This document shows, one piece after another, positions 9,501 to 16,200 of a DNA stretch of 64,000 nt. Origin of the DNA: Streptomyces sedi (GTDB lineage Bacteria; Actinomycetota; Actinomycetes; Streptomycetales; Streptomycetaceae); contig NZ_VDGT01000001.1 in assembly GCF_006335015.1 (NCBI RefSeq), positions 62,001 to 126,000 of the forward strand, given 5' to 3'. Made by a program: the position numbers and the translations under genes. Numbering within the stretch: the stretch's first letter is position 1; each line of letters opens with the position of its first letter. The notes below the pieces were generated by a model. That model was not told the DNA's origin and made no database searches. It was given only the letters and a program-made list of their open reading frames with translations.

Positions 9501-9559
9501 ACCACCACACCGGCTCGGACGTGTGGTTCCGGGACGTGCAGGTGATGCCGCTGGCCTGA
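6548..9559 (+). CDS. Secreted PA14 / beta-propeller / CBM6-like / DUF1080 multidomain protein
   Basis: A secreted 1003-residue protein. A Sec-type signal peptide ends near residue 35 (GAAQA-AP). Residues of about 45-185 resemble PA14 (NIHVPDDGTYDFRLISDDGS). About 215-555 looks like a glucose/sorbosone-dehydrogenase-type beta-propeller (LRTPNGIGWGPEGEVFVTDN) with no haem-binding CxxCH. An Ig-like spacer follows. About 677-810 is CBM6/35-like (YEAEDGTL, then AGTYPVTFRYANG). About 815-1003 matches DUF1080, a family that includes 3-keto-disaccharide hydrolases (MLFDGTEGSLADWDM, NSGVHIGVP). Likely role is extracellular carbohydrate oxidation or hydrolysis, inferred from domains. AAAGGAG precedes the ATG. 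Probably repressed by the LacI protein upstream. Not obviously part of polyketide biosynthesis. Confidence 0.85.
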   Translation: MHVRPRARRRRLPAATLGVSLVAAVVLPIGAAQAAPEDELPPQEPGVTLRAFDVGLELEQICQLTEGQTPNIDVLRPTVDWESDEDFGGIGNNFVAHVIGNIHVPDDGTYDFRLISDDGSRLYLDDEEIIVNDQRQPPTAVDGTAELTAGAHALRIEYFQGAYDKALRLEWSPPGQEDFELVPESALSTDEGVTRVTSPGVKSCSDVDASPGDGAPLAGVHPNYEVTDLRPEGYEPRITGMDWFDDGRMVITTWAGRESFDGAVEIVDGTVGEDADPADVTTEVVATDMNEPQGVLVEDGEVVVAEKHQLSRLIDADGDGIYEDKESLATWPSGGTYHEFGFGLLADEEYYYLNLSVAITPGGRTTVPQHVENRGTSVRIEKETGELEYVAGGLRTPNGIGWGPEGEVFVTDNQGDWLPSSKLLEIEEGAFYNHYTTPPGPFDDQPVTEPVLWLPHGEISNSPTNPMVVQEGPFAGQLVFGDVTYGGIQRAYLEEVDGRKQGAVFRMTQGLESGVSRLAIGPDGSFYVGGIGGGGNWEQPGKFPYGLQKLTQTSEDAAMDILSMEVTESGFDLTYTKPVAEDVVENAAERYEVEQWSYTPTQAYGGEKRNEEVLAVTGASVSDDGRTVSLEIPGLREDRVAHVRSPRPFEAADGTELWSTEAWYTVHTIPNYEEPPNEIGVYEAEDGTLAGLADIDDEHGNHTGGGYVDGFDNIGSQLTWDVSVDEAGTYPVTFRYANGPNPYVGTKTISLDVNGEDKGQIAVETTEVWNAWADHVEQLELQEGSNTITVSAGEDDDRHVNWDHLRIQREPCAPAQPDEGYRMLFDGTEGSLADWDMAAPGDFIHQADCTIRSVGGLGLLTHPEEFTDYRLKLDWKMGGDDNSGVHIGVPDPQGDPEVRNQGFEVQIDATDEPEKTTGAIYNFQGADIEARDGALNPPGEWNSYEIVVEGLRVQVYLNDVLINDFDTEGADPERDLSSGRVGLQNHHTGSDVWFRDVQVMPLA

Positions 9560-9600
9560 CCCGGCCGTCCGGGGAGCCGTGGCTCTTCGGAACGAGAAGC

Positions 9601-9640
9601 GGGAGGGGCGGAGACGGTGTACGCCGTCTCCGCCCCTCCC
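9601..9640. terminator. Strong terminator, 17-bp perfect stem
   Basis: 9601-9617 pairs perfectly with 9624-9640 around the loop TGTACG, and TT follows. It lies 42 bases after the secreted-protein stop. Confidence 0.88.
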
Positions 9641-9680
9641 TTGTTCGGGACCAGCGGGGGTCCGGTCCCGAAGCGGGGGG

Positions 9681-9714
9681 CCACGCCCGACCAGGCCGGC
9701 CTGGTCGGGCGTGG
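9681..9714. terminator. 34-bp perfect palindrome between convergent genes
   Basis: The arm CCACGCCCGACCAGGCC at 9681-9697 is mirrored exactly by 9698-9714 with no loop bases. It could act as a second terminator or form a cruciform. It lies between the secreted protein and the MFS gene. Confidence 0.75.
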
Positions 9715-9725
9715 GGTCCGGGGGT

Positions 9726-9779
9726 GGCTCCGCGTCCGTGCCCTGACGCGGAGCCGGTCACCGTGGTGCGGTGGTGACC
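9726..9779. terminator. Third and fourth hairpins before the MFS stop codon
   Basis: GGCTCCGCGTC at 9726-9736 pairs with GACGCGGAGCC at 9745-9755. GGTCACC at 9756-9762 pairs with GGTGACC at 9773-9779. They probably serve the minus-strand MFS transcript. Confidence 0.6.
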
Positions 9780-9833
9780 CCGTGGGGGTGCTGCTCGGTA
9801 CTGCCCGGTGGTGCGCGGTGGCGCGGGGTGTGG

Positions 9834-11456
9834 TCAGTGGTGCTCGGGGGTCCGCCGCTCGGGGGCCGGCGTCGGCTCGCCGCCGCCGTGGTCAACGGAG
9901 ACCGCGCCCTTCTCCGCCGCGGCGACCCCGCGGAGGGCGAAGGCGGCCAGCAGCGTGGCTCCCAGCAGGAGCACGGCGCCGACGCCCGCGGCCAGGTTGA
10001 AGCCGTTGGTGTAGGCCTCGCGGGCGGACTCCAGGACGTCCAGGGCCAACTGCCCGTCCAGCGTGCTGGCGACGTGGGCGGCGCCGGCCATGGTCTCCCC
10101 CGCGGCGTCGGCCGCCTCGGCGGGGAGCCCTTCGGGCAGCGTGTCCTCGATGTCGTTGCGGAACACCGCGGTGCCGACGCTGCCCAGGACGGCCATGCCC
10201 AGGGCGCCGCCGAATTCGGTGGCGGTCTCGGAGAGCGCCGAGACCGACCCGGCTTGGTGGGTGGGCGAGATGCCCAGTGCGATGTCGACGACCTGGGAGA
10301 GGACGCCGACGACGCCGCCGCCGAGGATGCCGGCGCCCGCGATCAGCACCCACAGCGAGTCCGTGCCGACCTGGGTCAGCACCCCGAACCCGGCCGTGGC
10401 GACGGCGAACCCGACGACGATGACGGGCCGTCGGCCGAACGCCTGGGCCGCGGCGGCGGCGGCCGGCGCGCTCATCAGGACGGCGACCGAGGGCAGCAGG
10501 CTCCAGAGGGCGGCCTCCAGCGCGGACTTGCCGAGCACCGACTGGAGGTACTGGGCGGTGAAGTACGCCGAGCCCATCATGGCGAACATGACCAGCATGT
10601 TGAGGACCATGACCGAGCCGAACCCGGAGTTCCGGAAGAGCGCGGGGTCCACCATCGGGCTGTGGTACGTGCGCTGGCGGTAGACGAACAGGGCGGCGAA
10701 GCCGAGGCCGACCGCCATGCTCACCACGTAGGTGACGTCGTAGCCCTCGGCGGCGAACTCCTTGAGGGCGTAGACCACCGGCAGCACGGCCGCCATCGAC
10801 AACGGGACGCTGACCAGGTCGAACTTGCCCGGGTTGGTGTCGCGGAACTCGGGGACCAGCAGCGGCATGGCCACCAGCAGCAGCACCATCGCCGGCAGGT
10901 TGATCAGGAAGACCGAGCCCCACCAGAAGTACTCAAGCAGCACGCCGCTGAGCACCGAACCGAGCGCCACACCACCGGCCATCGCGCCGGACCAGATGGC
11001 GATCGCGGCCGAACGCTGCTTGTCGTCCCGGAAGATGCGCCGCACCAGGCTGAGCGTGGAGGGCATCAGCGTGGCGCCACCGAGGCCGAGGAGCGCGCGG
11101 GCGGCGATCAGCATCTCGGGGCTGGTCGCGTACGCCGCGGCCAGCGAGGCGAGGCCGAACGCCGTGGCGCCGATGAGCAGCAGCTTTCGCGGACCGATGC
11201 GGTCACCGAGCGAGCCCATGGTGATCAGGAGGCCCGCGATGATGAACGCGTAGATGTCGAAGATCCACAGCTGCTGGGTGCCGGTCGGCTCCAGGTCGGC
11301 GCTGAGGGCCGGGATGGCGAAGTAGAGGACGGACACGTCCATCGACACCAGCAGCAGCGGCAACAGCAGGACGGTGAAGGCCGTCCACTCCCGCCGACCG
11401 GCGCGCGGCGGGAGAGAGGACGGGCCCGGGGGCGAGGGCACGGTGGCGTCTGTCAT
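9834..11456 (-). CDS. DHA2-type MFS multidrug exporter
   Basis: Membrane exporter of about 540 residues with a pattern of 14 hydrophobic helices, typical of the QacA/SmvA drug:proton antiporter group. The conserved MDVSVLYFAIPAL stretch is in helix 1, and GSLGDRIGPRKLL is the loop 2-3 motif. The ATG at 11456 is preferred; a TTG three codons earlier (11465) keeps the same frame, and no strong ribosome site marks either. It diverges from a TetR gene across an array of 13-bp repeats, the classic arrangement of a drug pump and its repressor. As neighbour of the PKS genes it may export the product, but it could equally be a flanking gene. Confidence 0.88.
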   Translation of the reverse strand: MTDATVPSPPGPSSLPPRAGRREWTAFTVLLLPLLLVSMDVSVLYFAIPALSADLEPTGTQQLWIFDIYAFIIAGLLITMGSLGDRIGPRKLLLIGATAFGLASLAAAYATSPEMLIAARALLGLGGATLMPSTLSLVRRIFRDDKQRSAAIAIWSGAMAGGVALGSVLSGVLLEYFWWGSVFLINLPAMVLLLVAMPLLVPEFRDTNPGKFDLVSVPLSMAAVLPVVYALKEFAAEGYDVTYVVSMAVGLGFAALFVYRQRTYHSPMVDPALFRNSGFGSVMVLNMLVMFAMMGSAYFTAQYLQSVLGKSALEAALWSLLPSVAVLMSAPAAAAAAQAFGRRPVIVVGFAVATAGFGVLTQVGTDSLWVLIAGAGILGGGVVGVLSQVVDIALGISPTHQAGSVSALSETATEFGGALGMAVLGSVGTAVFRNDIEDTLPEGLPAEAADAAGETMAGAAHVASTLDGQLALDVLESAREAYTNGFNLAAGVGAVLLLGATLLAAFALRGVAAAEKGAVSVDHGGGEPTPAPERRTPEHH

Positions 11457-11473
11457 GGCACTCAATGTACACG

Positions 11474-11550
11474 CGTTTAATACGGCTGTCTAATACGGGC
11501 GTCTGAGACGCACGTCTGAGACGGTCGTCTAATAGAGCCGTTTAAAACAA
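11474..11550. promoter_or_regulatory. Six tandem 13-bp operator-like units in the MFS/TetR divergent promoter
   Basis: Units begin at 11474, 11487, 11500, 11513, 11526 and 11539, an exact 13-bp period: CGTTTAATACGG, TGTCTAATACGG, CGTCTGAGACGC, CGTCTGAGACGG, CGTCTAATAGAG and CGTTTAAAACAA. Units 3 and 4 hold the perfect palindrome CGTCTGAGACG. A weaker seventh copy follows at 11552. The array fills the gap between the two start codons, so it must overlap both promoters. TetR binding is inferred. Confidence 0.8.
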
Positions 11551-11570
11551 CCGTGCAGTACGCTGGCCCC

Positions 11571-12275
11571 ATGGGAGCTCGTGACGATCTACTGGAGGGC
11601 GCGAAGCGCTGCCTACTGGACAAGGGGTATCTGCGCACCACCGCGCGCGACATCGCCGCCGCCTCCGGCGCCAACCTGGCCTCCATCGGCTACCACTACG
11701 GGTCCAAACAGGCGCTGATGCGCCAGGCCCTGCTCCAGGCCATGGGTGACTGGGCCGAGGACATGCAGCTGGCGCTCAACGCCGAGCTGGCCCCGGACAT
11801 CGACCCGCTCGTCCGGCAGGAGCGCAGCTGGCAGCGGGCCGTCGAGCTGCTGGAGGAGCACCGGGGCCTGTGGCGCGCGCAGTTCGAGGCGCTGGTGCAG
11901 GCGGACGACGACCCGGAGCTGATGACGGTGCTGCGCGCCGCGCAGCCCGAGGCACGCCGGGCGTTGGCCGCCCTCTTCCAGGGCGTGCCCGAGGAGGAGG
12001 TGAGCAGCGAGGACGAGAGGGTTCTCGGCTCGTTCTACATGACGCTGGTGACCGGGCTGCTGATGCAGTACGCGGTCGGCCTGGAGGACAGCGCCCCCAC
12101 GGGCGCGGAGTTCGCCCGGGCGCTGCGCCGCACCACGGGCTTCATCGCCGACGCCAGGGCCGAGGCGTCCGCCCCGCCCGAGGCGGCACCCCACGGCGAC
12201 AACGGCGCGAGCGGCAGCTCCGGCAACGGCGACAACGGCCACGCCCGCTCCGCCTCGCTCACCGGCGGGCGTTAG
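11571..12275 (+). CDS. TetR-family transcriptional regulator
   Basis: Repressor with an N-terminal helix-turn-helix (KGYLRTTARDIAAASGANLASIGYHYGSKQAL), given here by its landmarks TTARDIAAASG and YHYGSK, and a helical ligand domain. The last 40 residues or so are a Gly/Ser/Asn-rich tail, longer than usual for the family. The ATG at 11571 gives 234 residues; a GTG at 11553 would add six. It is adjacent and divergent to the MFS exporter, so the exporter substrate is a natural candidate ligand. A 9-bp-stem hairpin follows the stop. Confidence 0.9.
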   Translation: MGARDDLLEGAKRCLLDKGYLRTTARDIAAASGANLASIGYHYGSKQALMRQALLQAMGDWAEDMQLALNAELAPDIDPLVRQERSWQRAVELLEEHRGLWRAQFEALVQADDDPELMTVLRAAQPEARRALAALFQGVPEEEVSSEDERVLGSFYMTLVTGLLMQYAVGLEDSAPTGAEFARALRRTTGFIADARAEASAPPEAAPHGDNGASGSSGNGDNGHARSASLTGGR

Positions 12276-12291
12276 GTCGTCTCGTTTGGAT

Positions 12292-12316
12292 CTTCGCCGG
12301 TCGGCTTCCGGCGAAG
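12292..12316 (+). terminator. Hairpin terminator after TetR
   Basis: CTTCGCCGG at 12292-12300 pairs with CCGGCGAAG at 12308-12316 across a seven-base loop, 17 bases after the TetR stop. Confidence 0.7.
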
Positions 12317-12347
12317 ACCCGAAAGACGGGCCCTGACCGGCCGGTTC

Positions 12348-12366
12348 AAGGGTGCGATAGGGGTTG
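12348..12366 (+). promoter_or_regulatory. TAGGGG box upstream of the type II thioesterase
   Basis: AAGGGTGCG directly followed by ATAGGGGTT forms two AGGG-containing units 10 bases apart. GCGATAGGGGT here is identical to the box upstream of PKS A. It lies about 70 bases before the thioesterase ATG. Confidence 0.55.
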
Positions 12367-12433
12367 GCCTCCGCGTCCGCCCCGCCCACCATGGCTTCGC
12401 CATGGCAGCGGGAGCGCGGGAGCGGGGATAAGG

Positions 12434-13186
12434 ATGTCGAGAGCCGTAGACAGCGACCTGTGGATCCGCCGGTTCCACCCCGCCCCCGACGCCAAGGCCC
12501 GCGTGGTCTGCTTCCCGCACGCCGGCGGCGCCGCCAGCGCGTTCCACGCCGTCTCCGCCTCGCTCCACCCGGAGATCGAGGTGCTCGCCGTGCAGTACCC
12601 CGGCCGCCAGGACCGCCGTTCCGAGGAGCCGGTCACCGACCTGCGGACGCTCGCCGACCGGGCGTTCCACGCGCTGCGGCCCTGGCGGGAGGCGCCGCTG
12701 GCGCTCTTCGGCCACAGCATGGGCTCGGCCGTCGCGTTCGAGGTCGCGCTCCGCATGGAGGCCGAGGGCCGCCCGCCGAGCGTCCTGGTCGCCTCCGGCC
12801 GCCGCGCGCCCGCGCTGACCGGCACGGAGAACGTGCACCTGCGGGACGACGACGGCATCATCGCCGAGCTGCGCACCCTCAGCGGCACCGACAGCAGGCT
12901 GCTCGACGACCCCGAGATGCGCGAGGCGCTGCTGCCCTCGATGCGCGGCGACTACCGGGCCATCGAGACCTATGCCGGCGCGCCCGACGCCCGGCTGACC
13001 GCGCCCGTCGAGGTCTTCATGGGCGACAGCGACACCCAGGTCTCCCCCGAGATGGCGCGCGCCTGGGCCGCGCACGCCGCGGGCCCCTTCGGTCTGCGGT
13101 GGTTCACCGGCGGCCACTTCTATCTGACGGACCGTCACGCCGACTTCGTCGAGCACCTCTCCGAGGTGGTCCGCGCACACGCCTGA
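12434..13186 (+). CDS. Type II (discrete) thioesterase
   Basis: A stand-alone alpha/beta hydrolase of 250 residues that removes stalled or wrong acyl groups from carrier proteins. The nucleophile Ser95 sits in FGHSMGS and the catalytic His228 in GGHFYL. The N-terminal CFPHAGGAAS and the QYPGRQDR stretch are typical of PKS/NRPS editing thioesterases. The ATG at 12434 directly follows GGGGATAAGG; the long open frame upstream is an artefact of GC bias across the TetR gene. It is 77 bases upstream of PKS A on the same strand, with a TAGGGG box between them, so it is either co-transcribed or co-regulated with it. Confidence 0.93.
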   Translation: MSRAVDSDLWIRRFHPAPDAKARVVCFPHAGGAASAFHAVSASLHPEIEVLAVQYPGRQDRRSEEPVTDLRTLADRAFHALRPWREAPLALFGHSMGSAVAFEVALRMEAEGRPPSVLVASGRRAPALTGTENVHLRDDDGIIAELRTLSGTDSRLLDDPEMREALLPSMRGDYRAIETYAGAPDARLTAPVEVFMGDSDTQVSPEMARAWAAHAAGPFGLRWFTGGHFYLTDRHADFVEHLSEVVRAHA

Positions 13187-13210
13187 CCTGCCAGGGAACC
13201 GCCCGGGCCG

Positions 13211-13230
13211 GTAGGGGGCGATAGGGGTAT
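13211..13230 (+). promoter_or_regulatory. Paired TAGGGG boxes upstream of PKS A
   Basis: GTAGGGGGCGATAGGGGTAT holds two TAGGGG words exactly 10 bases apart, one helical turn, followed by ACCCCC as an inverted partial copy. It ends 33 bases before the ATG. That is close for an activator site, so the start of transcription or the mode of action needs care. Confidence 0.6.
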
Positions 13231-13263
13231 GACCCCCGTCCGCCGAGGTGGTGGAGTGCGCGC

Positions 13264-16200
13264 ATGAGCGAGCCCGAAGACCTCATTCCGAAGTCGGCAG
13301 ACGACGCGAGGGGCAGCGAGGCCGCCCTCTCCGAGCGCCTCGCCGGACTGCCGGCGACCGCGCGTGAGGACATCCTCGTTGACCTCGTGTGGACCCACAC
13401 CGAGGCGGTCCTGACGGCCATCGACCAGGACCCGCCCGACGGTTCCGGCGCCGACCTCACCTTCCAGGACCTGGGCTTCGACTCGCTGGCCGCCGTCGAC
13501 CTGCACGAGCGCCTCGCCGCCGCCTCCGGCGTCGACCTGCCGGTGACGCTCGTCTTCGACCATCCGACGCCCCGCGCCGTCGCGCTCTTCCTGGACGACG
13601 CGCTCGTCGGCGAGGACACCCCCGCCGCGCCCCGCGCCACCCTCGCCGAACGGGCGCCCGCCCTCTCGGACGAGCCCATCGCCATCGTCGGCGTCGGCTG
13701 CCGCTACCCCGGCGGCGCCACCTCGCCCGACGCCCTGTGGCGACTGGTCGACGACGAGCGGCACGTGCTCTCCCCGCTGCCGGACGACCGCGGCTGGGAC
13801 ATCGACGGCATCTACGACCCGGACCCCGGCAAGGCCGGCAAGAGCTATGTGCGGCACGCCGCGTTCCTGGACTCGGCGGGCGAGTTCGACGCGGACTTCT
13901 TCGGCATCAGCCCCCGCGAGGCCACCGCGATGGACCCGCAGCAGCGGCTCGTCCTCGAACTGTGCTGGGAGGCCCTGGAACGCGGCGGGTTCGACCCGCA
14001 CACCCTGCGCGGCAGCACCACCGGCGTCTTCGTCGGCGCCGAACCGCAGGAGTACGGCGTCCGCCTCCACGAGGCGCCCGACGGCCTCGACGGCTACCTG
14101 CTCACCGGCACCGCGCCCAGCGTGGTCTCCGGCCGCGCCGCCTACGCGCTCGGACTTGAGGGCCCCACCCTCACCGTCGACACCGCCTGCTCCGGCTCGC
14201 TGGTCGCCCTGCACCTGGCGTGCCAGTCGCTGCGCGCGGGCGAGTCCACCCTGGCGCTCGCCGGCGGCGTCGCCGTCATGGGCAACCCGGGGGTCTTCAC
14301 CGCGTTCAGCCGCCAGCGCGGGCTCGCCGCCGACGGCCGCGTCAAGCCGTTCGCCGCCGCCGCCGACGGCACCGGCTGGGGCGAGGGCGCCGGCGTGCTG
14401 GTGCTGGAACGCCTCTCCGACGCGCGCCGCAACGGGCACCGCGTGTGGGCCGTCGTCCGCGGCTCCGCCATCAACCAGGACGGCGCCTCCAACGGGCTGA
14501 CCGCCCCCAACGGCCCCTCCCAGCAGCGCGTCATCGAGCAGGCCCTCGCCGCCACCCGGCTCACCCCCGCCGACGTCGACGCCGTCGAGGCGCACGGCAC
14601 CGGCACCACCCTGGGCGACCCGATCGAGGCCCAGGCGCTGCTGGCCACCTACGGCCAGGAACGGCCGGAGGGCGGCGAGCCGCTGTGGCTGGGCTCCATC
14701 AAGTCCAACATCGGTCACACCCAGGCCGCCGCCGGCGTCGCCGGCGTCATCAAGATGGTCATGGCCATGCGGGAACGGCGACTGCCCAGGTCACTGCATG
14801 TCGACGCGCCCACCCCGCACGTCGACTGGTCGGCCGGCGCCGTCGAGCTGCTGACCGAGGCCCGCCCCTGGGAGCCGGGCGACCGGCCGCGCCGCGCCGG
14901 CGTCTCCTCGTTCGGCATCTCCGGCACCAACGCCCACGTCATCCTGGAGGAGGCGCCCGCCGAGGAGCCCGCGGAGCAGCCCGAGGCCGAACTCCCGGGC
15001 CCCGCACTGCCGTTGACCCCACTGGTCGTCTCCGCCCGGACCGGCGACGCGCTGCGCGCCCAGGCGTCCGCGCTCCACGCCCACCTCACCGAGCGGGACA
15101 CCGACCTCGCCGACGCCGGCCACGCGCTGGCCACCACCCGCGCCGCCCTGGAGCGACGCGCCGTCGTCCTCGCCGAGGACCGCGACCACGCCCTGCGGGC
15201 GCTGGCCGCCCTCGCCGCCGGGCAGCGGGAGACCGGCGGCCTGGTCACCGGCGACGAGACCGCGCCGCGCGGCAAGACCGCCTTTCTCTTCTCCGGCCAG
15301 GGCAGCCAACGCACCGGCATGGGCCGGGAGTTGTACGAGACGTTCCCCGTCTTCGCCGCCGCGCTCGGCGCCGTCACCGCCCAGTTCGACCCGATGCTGG
15401 AACGCCCGCTGCGCGAGGTGATGTGGCGGGAGGACGAACGGGAGACCCTGGAGCGCACCGAGTACACCCAGCCGGCGCTGTTCGCCGTCGAGGTCGCCCT
15501 CCACCGGCTGCTGGAGTCGTTCGGGCTGCGCCCCGACTACGTCGCCGGGCACTCCGTCGGCGAGATCGCCGCCGCCCATGTCGCCGGCGTGCTCTCCCTG
15601 GAGGACGCCGCCGTCCTGGTCAGCGCCCGCGCCCGACTGATGGGCCAACTCCCGGCCGGCGGGGCCATGTTGGCCGTCGAGGCCACCGAGGACGCCGTGC
15701 GCGCGCTGCTCGGCGACCGCGACGACCTCGCGATCGCCGCCGTCAACGGCCCGCGCTCCGTGGTGGTCTCCGGCGCGGAGGAGGCCGTCGCCCGGATCGC
15801 GGAGCGGATCGAGGGCCGCACCACCAGGCTGCGCGTCTCGCACGCCTTCCACTCGCCGCTGATGGAGCCGATGCTGGCCGAGTTCCGCCGCGTCGCCTCC
15901 GTCCTGGACTACGCGCCCCCGCGCGTCGCGCTGGTCTCGAACGTCACCGGCGCGCTGGCCACCGCCGACGAGGTGTGCGACCCCGAGTACTGGGTGCGGC
16001 ACGTGCGGGAGGCCGTGCGCTTCGGCGACGGCGTCACGACGCTGGAGAACGCCGGCATCGCGACCTTCGTGGAGGTCGGCCCCGACAGCACCCTCACCGC
16101 GCTGGCCCGCGCCTCGCTCACCGGCGACGCCCGCTGCTTCGCCACGCTGCGCCGCGACCGGCCCGAACCGGCCGAGCTGCTGGCCGCGCTGGCCCGGGTC

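Noticed and set aside
11870..12433. Upstream extension of the thioesterase frame
   Set aside because: It runs through the TetR gene in another frame; thioesterase homology begins at 12434.
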